Assembly (NCBI RefSeq): GCF_004114915.1 | Contig: NZ_CP022219.1 | Coordinates: 4,370,501-4,434,500, forward strand | Source of the DNA: Bradyrhizobium guangxiense | GTDB taxonomy: Bacteria > Pseudomonadota > Alphaproteobacteria > Rhizobiales > Xanthobacteraceae | Direction of reading: 5' to 3' | Length of the DNA stretch: 64,000 nucleotides | Part shown: positions 43,037 to 51,802 of the stretch, piece by piece | How the letters are laid out: each line of letters opens with the position of its first letter | Position numbering within the stretch: the stretch's first letter is position 1 | Program-made: the position numbers and the translations under genes | Notes under the pieces: generated by a model | Told to the model about the DNA's origin: nothing | Databases searched by the model: none | The model's input: only the letters and a program-made list of their open reading frames with translations

Positions 43037-46000
43037 CTACCGCGTCATCTTGATCTGCCGCACGACCGGGATCGTCGGCAGCGAGCCGGTGTGCTCGGCT
43101 TCGTCCTTGGCCTGCGGCGTGCCCGGCGCGCGGGCGGTGGCGTCGGGGAAGCGCTGCTTCATCTCGCGCAGGAAGCCGTCAAGCGTGTCGACGCTGGCAG
43201 CGAGCTTGGCGATCTCGGCGAATTCGGCGCTGGAGGCCGCGGCCGGCTTGCTGGCGATGTCGAAGGCGAGACGGTCGGCGCTCTCGCTCATCAGCGGCGC
43301 GTATTTCTCTCGGAAGCGCGACAGGCCAATTGAATCGTCGGCCAGCGCATAGCCGACGGCGGCGCGGATGATGTCGCTCTTCTCCACCGTGTTGAGCGGC
43401 TTGAAGTCGCGGAAGCGCTCGCCGTAGTACAGCTCGATCTGCTCGGCGGACTCGCGCCAGCGCCGCGCCGCCCAGAAGATGTCCGAGCGCAAGCGGAGCA
43501 CTTCGCGCCCCGAGACGTTGGAGACGATGTCGAGCGCCAGATCGTGACGGCCGACATCGCTCTGTGCACGCGCCTCCAGCAGCAGGCGCTGCTGCCTGAG
43601 CTCGCCCGAGAGATCGCTGATGCGGCTCGCACGCAGCGCGGTGATCGCCATGTCAGGCTTGCGGTTGGCGAGATAGATCATGGCAAGGCGCGCGGCCACC
43701 TGGGCGCGCGCGGCACCTTCGAGGCGGTGGTCGACCTGGTATTGCAGGAGCTCGGCGGCCTGGTCGAGCAGATCGATCGAGGCGAGACGGTCGGCGAGCC
43801 GGCGGATCAGTTCGTCGCCGCGACGGCCGATCGGCGTCAGTTCGCGAAACTCGTAGAACATCCCGAGTGCCTCGACCGGCGGCAGTTCGTCGCCCTTCGG
43901 TCCCAGGAAGATCTGCGTGAACAGCTCGGAGGCGAGGTCCTGCGCCTGACGCGAGGCTTCCGCGTTCGGCTGGAGCCTCGTCGCGGTGCGCGCGGCGGTG
44001 AGCGCGTCCCGGTAACGTCCGCTCTCGGCATAAAGGCGCGAGAGCATCTGCAGCGTCTTGACCTCGATCGCGTCGCCGCGCCAGGTCATGGACAACGTCT
44101 CGAGCTCGCGCAGTGCCTCTTCCTTGCCGATCTCGTCGCGCTTCTGACGCAGCGCGACCTCGAGCTGCTTGGCCTCGGCCGCAGCCGGACGGTCATTCGA
44201 GGCGACCGCGAACTTGTAATCGTCCAGCGCGTCCTTGTCGTGGCCGAGCGCCTCGGCGAGCCGGCCGCGCAGCACGGCAAAGCCCGGCGCGGCCTCGGGC
44301 GGGACACCGACGACCTCGAGCTCACTGCGGCGCTTGGAGGCGCCGGCATAGTCCTTCACCTCGAGCGAGGCGCGCATCGCGTCCATCGTCACGATGCGCT
44401 GGATGTCGAGCGGCAGCGAGGCGATGGCGAATTCGACGTTCTTGAACTTCTCGCGGGCATCCGCCCATTTGCCCTGACGCGCAAATGCGAGCGCCTTCCA
44501 CAGCTGGGAATCGTGGCTGTTGCCGATCACGGGATTGGCGAGGTCCTTCAGGCCCTGCGACGGCCGGCCGATCAGGATATTGGCAATCGCATGCATGATC
44601 AGCGCGCCGCTCTCCTCCTTGTTGAGGGGATCGGTCAGCATGACGTCGGTGACGGCCTTGGCCTCGTGATACATCGCGCGCGACATGTAGAACTGCGCGA
44701 GGTCCAGCCGCGGCAGCGAACGCAGTGCCGGTTCGACGACCGATATCGCCGTCATCAGCTCGCTCTGGCGCGCCATGAAGTTTTCCGACTGGCCCTTGCG
44801 CCAGCCTTCGGGGCTGAAGACCGGGCGCACCGCGGTCGGCGCCCGCTCGGCCGAGATGTCGACGGGCGACAGCGTCAGTCCACCCTTCTTGCCGAGGATC
44901 ACCTTGTCGGAGCCGACCTCGACGCCGATCTCTTCGGAGTTCGGCCGGATCGCGATGCCGTGCGCGGATTCCAGCAGCGAGAGATCGACGAGATCCTGCC
45001 GCTTGATGAAGCCGCGCACCGGCCGCTGCGCGGTGACGACATAGAGCGTGTCACCGGCGTCGGGATCGGTCAGCCTGTGCAGCAGGCCCGGGTTGGCGAA
45101 GGGGATCGCGATGTTGGCGAGCGCGGGATCGGTGATGTTGCGCGACATCATCAAGGGCAGCGGCGTCGACTGGATCTTGTCGGCCAGCGTCAGCAACCAG
45201 TTGGTCTCCTTGCCGACCTCCTCGCTCGCCAGCGAGTAGACCAGCGGACGGGTGAGACGGATGCGCACCGCCTGCCCCTTGTCGAGCGGGATACGGCCGA
45301 CCTCACCGATCATCGCGCCGCCCTTGGTGCGGATCGCCTCGACATCGATCGGCTTCGGCGTATCGAACACCAGCCAGACGGTGTCGCCGCGGCGGAACGC
45401 GGCTGCGGCTGTTGCGACTTGAATCGGGAACGTCACGCGCAAGCCATCGCTGTCGCGGCGCGCATCGACGCTGGCGACGGTCGGCTGCGGCGCGGCCTTC
45501 GGGGCTTCTTGGGGGGCTTCCTTGGTAGCTTCCTTGACCGGCTCCTTCGCCGCCTCTTCGACAGGCGCGGGCTTGGGCGGCGCGGCCGCGGCTTCCGCAG
45601 CGGGCGGCGCCGGCTTCGCAACTTCCTTCGCGACTTCCTTGGCAACGTCCTTGGGAGCTTGTTTGGGCGCTTCCGCGGCGTGCGCGGCCTCAGCAATGGG
45701 AGCCGGCGCCGGTTTCGGCGCTTCGGCGGGCGGCATCGCGGCGGGCGCTTCCGGCTTCACGTCTGGCTTGACGTCGGGCTTGACCTCGATCTTGGCTTCG
45801 CGCGCGATCGTCTCGGAGGTCGGCGGAGCGATCTCGCGATGGGCGTCCTTCTCGGCCGCGGGCTTGTCGGGCGCCGGTCCGTGACCGGCCGGCTTCATTT
45901 GCGAGATCGCCGCCTCGGGCGTCGCGGCCGTCTTGCCCTTGTCGGGCTGGAAGGCGACGTCAACGACGTAGTTCTTCTCGTCGCGGAACGAATGCACGTC

Positions 46001-46789
46001 GGAATCGCCGATCAGCGCGATCTCGACATTGGTCTGGTCGATGTCGGCCTTCTGCTTGATCGAGGCGACGTTCGGCGGCGCCGCGACGACCGCATCCGCC
46101 AGATCGAAATTGAGGTTGGCGTTGAAGGCGAGCGTGAGCTTCTGCTCGTTGAGCACGGAGGACACGCCGACGCCGTCGGGCATCTCGAACACGAAGCGCA
46201 CGAAGGTCGGCTGCACCGAGGCGCGCACGCGGATCGGCGGACGCTTCTTGGTCTCGGCCGCGGCGCGCTGGGCGCGCAGCGCGCGCTCGGCGATGCGCGC
46301 CCGCTCGGCGAGCTCCTTGACGACGTCCATGGGCAGGCTCGGCGGCGGCCCCTTCCAGCCCTCGGGCAAGAGGTCGATGAAGGTGCGCTCGCCGGCGTTC
46401 ATGGTGTTGACGGTGACGCGCCGCGCCAGCGACAGGCGAATCGCGCTGCCGTCAGGATCGCGGCGCGCGGAATTGATGTAATCGGGGGCGCCCTCCGGCA
46501 CGCGGTCGACGGGAACGTCGACGGGCCGGTCGAAGCGGACGATGAGGATGGAGCCCGCGGTCGTCACCTCGGAAGGAACGTCCTCGCCGAGCTTGATGAC
46601 GAGACGGGCAAAGCCGCCGCCGGCGGAAAAACTCGCCTCGCCTCTGACGGGATCAGCCGCCCGGGCGGGCGCACCAAGGCCGATCAGCAGGCACACCGCC
46701 AACACGCCCGCATGTCGGACATGACGCGACAGCCCCCACGCCGAAGCGCGGGCTCGCGACACAAATCCAGCGGCAGCCTCTCGCGCCAT
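43037..46789 (-). CDS. Giant periplasmic TPR protein in the flagellar cluster
   Basis: 1250 residues. A signal sequence ends near LGAPARAADP. Two AMIN-like beta domains (about 46-130 and 440-540; e.g. FARLVIKLGEDVPSEV, GLRVTFPIQVATAAAAF) flank another beta segment and a Lys/Pro/Ala linker with KPDV repeats (about 300-440). The last 550 residues are helical repeats of TPR type (YAESGRYRDALTAARTATRL; YMSRAMYHEAKAVTDVML). Probably a scaffold between motor and cell wall. It follows motE, whose S. meliloti namesake is a chaperone for the periplasmic motility protein MotC, so a MotC-like stator role is possible. A perfect CtrA-type box lies 78 bp upstream. Confidence 0.8.
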   Translation of the reverse strand: MAREAAAGFVSRARASAWGLSRHVRHAGVLAVCLLIGLGAPARAADPVRGEASFSAGGGFARLVIKLGEDVPSEVTTAGSILIVRFDRPVDVPVDRVPEGAPDYINSARRDPDGSAIRLSLARRVTVNTMNAGERTFIDLLPEGWKGPPPSLPMDVVKELAERARIAERALRAQRAAAETKKRPPIRVRASVQPTFVRFVFEMPDGVGVSSVLNEQKLTLAFNANLNFDLADAVVAAPPNVASIKQKADIDQTNVEIALIGDSDVHSFRDEKNYVVDVAFQPDKGKTAATPEAAISQMKPAGHGPAPDKPAAEKDAHREIAPPTSETIAREAKIEVKPDVKPDVKPEAPAAMPPAEAPKPAPAPIAEAAHAAEAPKQAPKDVAKEVAKEVAKPAPPAAEAAAAPPKPAPVEEAAKEPVKEATKEAPQEAPKAAPQPTVASVDARRDSDGLRVTFPIQVATAAAAFRRGDTVWLVFDTPKPIDVEAIRTKGGAMIGEVGRIPLDKGQAVRIRLTRPLVYSLASEEVGKETNWLLTLADKIQSTPLPLMMSRNITDPALANIAIPFANPGLLHRLTDPDAGDTLYVVTAQRPVRGFIKRQDLVDLSLLESAHGIAIRPNSEEIGVEVGSDKVILGKKGGLTLSPVDISAERAPTAVRPVFSPEGWRKGQSENFMARQSELMTAISVVEPALRSLPRLDLAQFYMSRAMYHEAKAVTDVMLTDPLNKEESGALIMHAIANILIGRPSQGLKDLANPVIGNSHDSQLWKALAFARQGKWADAREKFKNVEFAIASLPLDIQRIVTMDAMRASLEVKDYAGASKRRSELEVVGVPPEAAPGFAVLRGRLAEALGHDKDALDDYKFAVASNDRPAAAEAKQLEVALRQKRDEIGKEEALRELETLSMTWRGDAIEVKTLQMLSRLYAESGRYRDALTAARTATRLQPNAEASRQAQDLASELFTQIFLGPKGDELPPVEALGMFYEFRELTPIGRRGDELIRRLADRLASIDLLDQAAELLQYQVDHRLEGAARAQVAARLAMIYLANRKPDMAITALRASRISDLSGELRQQRLLLEARAQSDVGRHDLALDIVSNVSGREVLRLRSDIFWAARRWRESAEQIELYYGERFRDFKPLNTVEKSDIIRAAVGYALADDSIGLSRFREKYAPLMSESADRLAFDIASKPAAASSAEFAEIAKLAASVDTLDGFLREMKQRFPDATARAPGTPQAKDEAEHTGSLPTIPVVRQIKMTR

Positions 46790-46866
46790 TGGCGGATTTC
46801 TTCCGTTTCGACGATTGGCGCCGGTCCTGGTACCGGCCCCTGCCCTCGACTTTAAGGTTTTGCCAA

Positions 46867-46881
46867 TTAAGGACTTCTTAA
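46867..46881 (-). promoter_or_regulatory. CtrA-type box upstream of the TPR gene
   Basis: TTAA-GGACTTC-TTAA, an exact TTAA-N7-TTAA, 78 bp before the start codon at 46789 and 11 bp below the motE stop. It suggests the TPR gene has its own promoter inside the motE block. Confidence 0.6.
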
Positions 46882-46891
46882 GTATGAGCCC

Positions 46892-47656
46892 TCAATTCGG
46901 CTTTTGCGTCGGCTTGCCGTCGATCTTGGGCAGGTCGCCGGCCGAGGCCGACTGATCGCCGCCGCCATTGGCGCGGCGGGCCATCTCGACCGTCAGCCGC
47001 TCGGCGGCCTCCGGTGACATCAGTCCCATGATGTCCGACATCTTTCGCGGCGCGATGGCCGAGGCGATCTCGATCAGCACGGGCATCTCGAGCCGGTCGA
47101 ACACCCGTGCGGCGTCCTTGGGCTTCATGCCCTCGTACATGGTCACGAGGCCCTTCATGCGCTGGGCCTCGGCGGCCTTCTGCTCGGCCTGTGTCGCGGA
47201 GATGCGGTTCTCGACCGCCTTCATCTCCTCGACCTTGCCTTCGATGCGCTTCTCGGCCGATTTGAGCAGGCTCTCGCGGATGTCGATCTCGCGCTGGCGC
47301 GCCTCGATCTCCTGGCGCCGGGCCTGCAAGCGCTCGAGGATAGCGCGCTCGGAGGCCGAGACCTGCGACTGGGCTTCGTCGACCTTGACCACGGTGCCTT
47401 CCGGCTTGGTCTCGGGCGCGGCGGGCTTGGGCGCCTCCTTCGGCGCGCCATGGGTCGAGCCGGTGGTGATCTCCGACTCGTCGCGACCGATCGGGAAATT
47501 CAGGTTCTCCTGCGCCCAGGATTTCTTGGCCTGGTTCGGCTTGTAGTCGAAGACATAGCCGCCATTGATCACGAGGCCCGCCACCTTCAACGTAGCGAGG
47601 CCTGCGACGGCAACCAGAACGACCGGGATGACGCGGATGTTACGAAAGGACTTCAT
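46892..47656 (-). CDS. motE: MotE-family motility protein (MgtE_N-like)
   Basis: 254 residues. One membrane helix near the N-terminus (RVIPVVLVAVAGLATLKVAGLVI), then a coiled coil (about 95-160: ILERLQARRQEIEARQREID) and a C-terminal MgtE_N-like domain (GLVTMYEGMKPKDAARVFDRL, APRKMSDIMGLMSPEAAERL), with a disordered end. Probably anchored in the inner membrane with the bulk outside the cytoplasm. In rhizobia MotE is a periplasmic chaperone for the stator-associated MotC. Confidence 0.8.
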   Translation of the reverse strand: MKSFRNIRVIPVVLVAVAGLATLKVAGLVINGGYVFDYKPNQAKKSWAQENLNFPIGRDESEITTGSTHGAPKEAPKPAAPETKPEGTVVKVDEAQSQVSASERAILERLQARRQEIEARQREIDIRESLLKSAEKRIEGKVEEMKAVENRISATQAEQKAAEAQRMKGLVTMYEGMKPKDAARVFDRLEMPVLIEIASAIAPRKMSDIMGLMSPEAAERLTVEMARRANGGGDQSASAGDLPKIDGKPTQKPN

Positions 47657-47665
47657 ACCCTGACT

Positions 47666-48112
47666 TCATGCGGCAAGACCGTTGGAACGTCGGCGCTCGG
47701 AGAAGGCTTCGGCCGCAGCCGCCACCGCCTTCGCGGTCGAGGGCTTGGCCGCCGGCGCGGCGACCGCTTCCGGATTGGTGACGGGGCGCGCGGCGATTGC
47801 GATCTTGGACAGGCGCCGCACCACGTTGTCGGCTTCGCCGAGCTGCTTGTGGAGCTGGTCCGACATCTGCGTAGCCGCGGCGAGCTGGCTGCCGAGGTTC
47901 TCGTTGACGTCACGCACGGCCAGCTTCAGCCCGCCGATCGCGCGCTCGGCGATCTCGGTCGCGGTGATCAGCTCGCCGATCACCGCCTTCAGCGAATGCT
48001 CGTCCGCCTTCAGCCGCGTCAGGCGCTTGTTGAGCATGACGCAGTAGACGATCGTCAGCATCAACAGGACAGCCACCAGCGTCTCGATCGCCATTCCCAG
48101 GGAGTGGTTCAT
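47666..48112 (-). CDS. DUF6468 membrane coiled-coil protein
   Basis: 148 residues from ATG 48112, overlapping the fliM stop by 4 bases. One N-terminal membrane helix (MAIETLVAVLLMLTIVYCVML) then a charged coiled coil (about 30-100: KAVIGELITATEIAERAIGGLKL) and an Ala-rich tail. The gene is always reported between fliM and motE in this group, with an unknown motor role. The longer overlapping frame from 48823 is a fliM shadow. Confidence 0.75.
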   Translation of the reverse strand: MNHSLGMAIETLVAVLLMLTIVYCVMLNKRLTRLKADEHSLKAVIGELITATEIAERAIGGLKLAVRDVNENLGSQLAAATQMSDQLHKQLGEADNVVRRLSKIAIAARPVTNPEAVAAPAAKPSTAKAVAAAAEAFSERRRSNGLAA

Positions 48113-49311
48113 GGGGCCTCCATCATCTTGTTCTGCTCGTCCACCTTCTCGAACATCGCAAGTGTCGTACTTGGCTTGCGCAAGGGTTTCGTCACGCGGA
48201 TCGCGACGCGGTCGCCGACCCGGCCCATCCGGCCCTCGGTCAGCGTGACGTCGCCGCAGCGCACGGTGACGTTGGCGTCGGCGCGCATGTCGAGCGGCAG
48301 CGTGTCGCCGACCTTGAGGCGCATCAGCTGCTTGAGCGGGATGTCGGCCTCGTAGAGCACGGCATCGACGGCGATTTCGGCCTGCACGATCTCGGTGGCG
48401 AAATGGCCTTCCCAGACCGGATCGCGGCCGAACTTTTCGCCCATGAACATCTGGAGCAGGACGCCCCGGATCGGCTCGATGGTCGCATAAGGCAGCAGCA
48501 GTTCGATGTTGCCGCCGCGGTCTTCCATGTCGATGCGCAGGCGCACCAGGATCGCGGCATTGGCGGGACGGCTGATCGCGGCGAAACGCGGGTTGGTCTC
48601 GAGCCGGTCGATCGTGAAGGTCACCGGCGACAGCGGCCGGAACGCCTGCTCGGCGTCGGCCAGCACCACCTCGACCAGCCGCTTCACCAGCTCGGTCTCG
48701 ATCGTGGTGTAGGGCCGGCCCTCGATGCGGAGCTGGCTGGTGCCGCGGCGGCCGCCGAGCAGCACGTCGATCATCGAATAGATCAGGTTGGAATCGACCG
48801 TCGCCATGCCAAAGTTTTCCCACTCCTCGGCCTTGAAGACGGTGAGGACGGCGGGCAGCGGGATCGAGTTCATGTAGTCGCCGAAACGCACCGAGGTGAT
48901 GCGGTCGAGCGAGACTTCGACGTTGTCGGAGGTGAAATTGCGCAAGGACGTCGTCATCAACCGCACCAGGCGGTCGAAGACGATTTCGAGCATCGGTAGA
49001 CGCTCGTAGGAAACCATCGCCGAGTCGATGATGGCGCGAATGCCGGAATGGTCATCGAGCGTGACGTCGCCGACGGTGAAGCCGAGGAGATTGTCGATCT
49101 CCTCCTGCGACAGCACCCGCTCGCCGGAGTTCTTGCCGCTTCCGAGATCGCGGCTGCCGTCCTCGACCATGGCCGCCCATTGCAGGGCCATGGTCTCCGA
49201 CAGCTCGTTTTCGGCGGCAGCCTTTGCGGCCTCCGCGGGATCCTCGGAATCGAGCGACGCCTCCCATTGTGCGGCAATCGCATCCTGGTCCATTTGCTCG
49301 TTACCGGCCAT
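48109..49311 (-). CDS. fliM: Flagellar motor switch protein FliM
   Basis: 400 residues. A CheY-binding-like acidic N-terminus, then LSQEEIDNLLGF, followed by the CheC-like middle domain (SFDRLVRLMTTSLRNFTSDNVEVSL, LGGRRGTSQLRIEGRPYT) and a C-terminal SpoA domain (LKVGDTLPLDMRADANVTVRCG). Switch component of the C-ring. Overlaps DUF6468 by 4 bases. Confidence 0.95.
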   Translation of the reverse strand: MAGNEQMDQDAIAAQWEASLDSEDPAEAAKAAAENELSETMALQWAAMVEDGSRDLGSGKNSGERVLSQEEIDNLLGFTVGDVTLDDHSGIRAIIDSAMVSYERLPMLEIVFDRLVRLMTTSLRNFTSDNVEVSLDRITSVRFGDYMNSIPLPAVLTVFKAEEWENFGMATVDSNLIYSMIDVLLGGRRGTSQLRIEGRPYTTIETELVKRLVEVVLADAEQAFRPLSPVTFTIDRLETNPRFAAISRPANAAILVRLRIDMEDRGGNIELLLPYATIEPIRGVLLQMFMGEKFGRDPVWEGHFATEIVQAEIAVDAVLYEADIPLKQLMRLKVGDTLPLDMRADANVTVRCGDVTLTEGRMGRVGDRVAIRVTKPLRKPSTTLAMFEKVDEQNKMMEAP

Positions 49312-49341
49312 GACGCTAGTCCGTCACCTTCCTAGGACCCA

Positions 49342-49842
49342 TCACTGGACCACGACTTCCTTGAACAGCACCGCGCTGACCTGGATCGGGGCGACCGCCG
49401 CGTTGACGCGCTTGGTCAGCTCCTCCTTGAGGCGGAAGATGCCGGCGGAACCATTGAGGTCGGAGGGGCGCAGCTCGCGCACATAGGTCTGGAAGATGTC
49501 GGTGACGCGCGGCATCGTCGGCTTGATCGCCTCGATCTGCTTCTCTTCCTTCAACTCCAGCACGATCTTCAGCCGCAGATATTGCACACGCTCGCCCGGC
49601 GCGCCGGCGAGGTTGACCATCATGTCGGGAACGTCGACGAAAGCCGGCGGCTTCGGCGGCGGCGCGGCCTCGGCATGATGCTCGTCGTCGCCATGACGGA
49701 AGAAGAAGAACCAGGTCGCCGCGCCGCCGCCGAGGACGGCGAGCAGACCGACGGCCATGATGATGAGCTTCAGCTTGTTCTTCGGCGGAGCGGCTTCCGC
49801 GCCCTCGGCGGCTGCGCCACCTTCCGCTTCATTCTCTGCCAT
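49342..49842 (-). CDS. fliL: Flagellar stator-associated protein FliL
   Basis: 166 residues from MAENEAEG at 49842; a longer start is less likely. Acidic N-terminus, membrane helix (KLIIMAVGLLAVLGGGAATWFFFF) and a periplasmic domain with MMVNLAGAPGERVQYLRLKIVLEL and VTDIFQTYVRELRPSDLNG, ending in LFKEVVVQ. Lead gene of the fliL-fliM-DUF6468-motE unit. Confidence 0.93.
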   Translation of the reverse strand: MAENEAEGGAAAEGAEAAPPKNKLKLIIMAVGLLAVLGGGAATWFFFFRHGDDEHHAEAAPPPKPPAFVDVPDMMVNLAGAPGERVQYLRLKIVLELKEEKQIEAIKPTMPRVTDIFQTYVRELRPSDLNGSAGIFRLKEELTKRVNAAVAPIQVSAVLFKEVVVQ

Positions 49843-49958
49843 GGTTGCCGCGCCCGGGTCTCTCAAAGGGGTCGAAAGAGCGAAGCCTCAAGACAGTGAC
49901 GCGATACAAATGCCCCGGCGCAATGCGCTCCTTTTCATGGCAAACGCTACGGTAATAA

Positions 49959-50032
49959 TGGTTAACGGAATCTTTCGATTGGGCTTCCGCTAGGAAAAAT
50001 CTGCCGGGCAAGCATGGCTAACAGAACCTTTC
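49959..50032. promoter_or_regulatory. Paired CtrA-like half sites and ftr-like box upstream of fliL/flgF
   Basis: ATGGTTAACGGAATCTTTC (49959-49977) and ATGGCTAACAGAACCTTTC (50014-50032) are 19-bp direct repeats with three mismatches; the first holds TTAA-N7-TTTC, a weak CtrA match. Between them, AGGAA-AAATC-TGCCG (49992-50006) resembles a degenerate CGGCA-N5-TGCCG box. Confidence 0.55.
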
Positions 50033-50093
50033 TGCCGCCCTCCCGCGCCCCTCGAAAATCGTCAAAACATTGAAATCACGATATTTTCCGGGT

Positions 50094-50108
50094 TGGCACG
50101 GCTTTCGC
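50094..50108 (+). promoter_or_regulatory. Sigma-54-type promoter of flgF
   Basis: TGGCAC-GGCTT-TCGC (50094-50108): invariant GG and GC of the -24/-12 elements at the correct 10-base spacing. It starts 102 bp downstream of an ftr-like box and about 112 bp before the flgF ATG. Confidence 0.7.
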
Positions 50109-50219
50109 TGAGAGAGGGCCGAGACCGAACGGTTTGGGAGAACCTGAAGGTCTCGTTCACGGGGTCCGCCAAGGCGCTTGGGAGAGCGAAATGGCAAGGC
50201 CACTCAGGGGAGATCTCCG

Positions 50220-50981
50220 ATGCAGAACGCGCTTCTGATCGGCTTGTCACGGCAGATGACGTTGGAGCGGCAGATGGATGTCATCGCCAACAACGTCGCC
50301 AATGCCAACACCAACGGTTTCAAGGCCGATCATTCGCTGTTCGAGGAGTACCTCAACTCGAACGCGCGTGAAGACAATTTCATGGGTCCGGACCGCCGTG
50401 TCTCCTATGTGCAGGACCGCGGCACCTACCGCGACATCGGCCAGGGGCCGATGGAGCCGACCAACAATCCGCTCGACATGGCGATCGACGGCAACGCCTA
50501 TTTCGCCGTGCAGGCCAATGGCGGCGAGCTGTTCACCCGCGACGGCAAGTTCTCGCTCAACAGCACCGGCCAGCTCGTCACCTCGGACGGCAACCTGGTG
50601 CTCGGCACCGGCGGCCCGATCACCTTCCAGCCGACCGATCACGACATCAACATCGCGCCCGACGGCACCATCACGGTGCTCGAGGGCACCGCCAAGACCG
50701 ACTCGATCCGCGGCAAGATCCGCATGGCCTCGTTCGACGATCCGACCAGGCTGACCAAGCTCGGCGCCAATCTCTATTCGGCCGGCTCCGCCACGCTGCA
50801 GGCCGAGACCAAATCCAGCGTCCGCCAGGGCTACATCGAGAAGTCGAACGTGAACTCGGTCGGCGAGATGACCCGCATGGTGGAAGTCATGCGCAGCTAC
50901 ACCGCGATCGCCAATCTGCTCCAGCAGCAGAGCGACCTCCACAAATCGGCGATCGAGAAGCTCGCCGACGTTCCGGCCTGA
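50220..50981 (+). CDS. flgF: Flagellar rod protein FlgF
   Basis: 253 residues, start ATG 50220 with GGGGAGA upstream. Rod-family signature NNVANANTNGFKADHS, middle GPMEPTNNPLDMAIDGNAYF and C-terminal SNVNSVGEMTRMVEVMRSY: FlgF. First gene of flgF-flgG-flgA-flgH. Confidence 0.94.
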   Translation: MQNALLIGLSRQMTLERQMDVIANNVANANTNGFKADHSLFEEYLNSNAREDNFMGPDRRVSYVQDRGTYRDIGQGPMEPTNNPLDMAIDGNAYFAVQANGGELFTRDGKFSLNSTGQLVTSDGNLVLGTGGPITFQPTDHDINIAPDGTITVLEGTAKTDSIRGKIRMASFDDPTRLTKLGANLYSAGSATLQAETKSSVRQGYIEKSNVNSVGEMTRMVEVMRSYTAIANLLQQQSDLHKSAIEKLADVPA

Positions 50982-50997
50982 TTGAGGGAGAACTGAG

Positions 50998-51786
50998 ATG
51001 CAGGCGCTTCACACCGCAGCGACCGGAATGGCGGCACAGGAACTCAACGTTCAGGTGATCTCCAACAACATCGCCAACCTGCGCACCACCGGCTTCAAGA
51101 AGCAGACTGCGGCGTTCCAGGACCTGATCTACGAGCACGTGCGCCGCGTCGGCGCGCAGGCCTCAGACCAGGGCACCATCCTGCCCGTCGGCGTCGACAT
51201 CGGCGGCGGCGTCAAGACCGTCGGCACGCCGCGCAGCATGACGCAGGGCACGCTGTCGCAGACCGGCAACGATCTCGATCTCGCGGTCTCCGGCGAAGGC
51301 TTCTTCAAGATCCTGATGCCTGACGGCACCTACCAGTACACCCGCGACGGCACCTTCCAGATGGACAATCAGGGCCGCGTCGTCACCGCGCAGGGCAACC
51401 CGGTGCAACCGACCATCACCATCCCGCAAAACGCCTCGGGCCTTTCGGTCAACGAGCAGGGCCAGGTCTCGGTGACGCTGCCGGGTTCCTCGACCTCGAC
51501 CATTCTCGGCCAGATCGGCCTGACCCGCTTCATCAACAAGGCGGGCCTGCAGCCGGTCGGCAGCAATCAGTTCACCGAGACGCCTTCCTCCGGCCCGCCC
51601 CAGGACGGCACGGCCACGGCCGAAGGTTACGGCAAGATCTCGCAAGGCAGCCTCGAGCAGGCCAATGTCGACGTCGTCTCGGAGATGAGCGACCTGATCG
51701 CCGCCCAGCGCGCCTACGAGATGAACGCCAAAGTGATCAGTGCCGCCGACCAGATGATGCAATCGACCACGGCGCTGTTCCGCTGA
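50998..51786 (+). CDS. flgG: Flagellar distal rod protein FlgG
   Basis: 262 residues beginning MQALHTAATGMAAQELNVQV with NNIANLRTTGFKKQTA, then GTLSQTGNDLDLAVSGEGFF and the C-terminal ANVDVVSEMSDLIAAQRAYE: FlgG. 16 bp after flgF. Confidence 0.95.
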   Translation: MQALHTAATGMAAQELNVQVISNNIANLRTTGFKKQTAAFQDLIYEHVRRVGAQASDQGTILPVGVDIGGGVKTVGTPRSMTQGTLSQTGNDLDLAVSGEGFFKILMPDGTYQYTRDGTFQMDNQGRVVTAQGNPVQPTITIPQNASGLSVNEQGQVSVTLPGSSTSTILGQIGLTRFINKAGLQPVGSNQFTETPSSGPPQDGTATAEGYGKISQGSLEQANVDVVSEMSDLIAAQRAYEMNAKVISAADQMMQSTTALFR

Positions 51787-51802
51787 GGCCAAGATTGAGG
51801 CA

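Noticed and set aside
43544..46855. 1103-codon plus-strand open frame
   Set aside because: Antisense to the TPR protein, which has a signal peptide, domains and sensible codon use; the reverse frame has none.
48113..48823. Upstream extension of the DUF6468 frame
   Set aside because: Lies inside fliM in another frame; the coupled ATG at 48112 explains the real gene.
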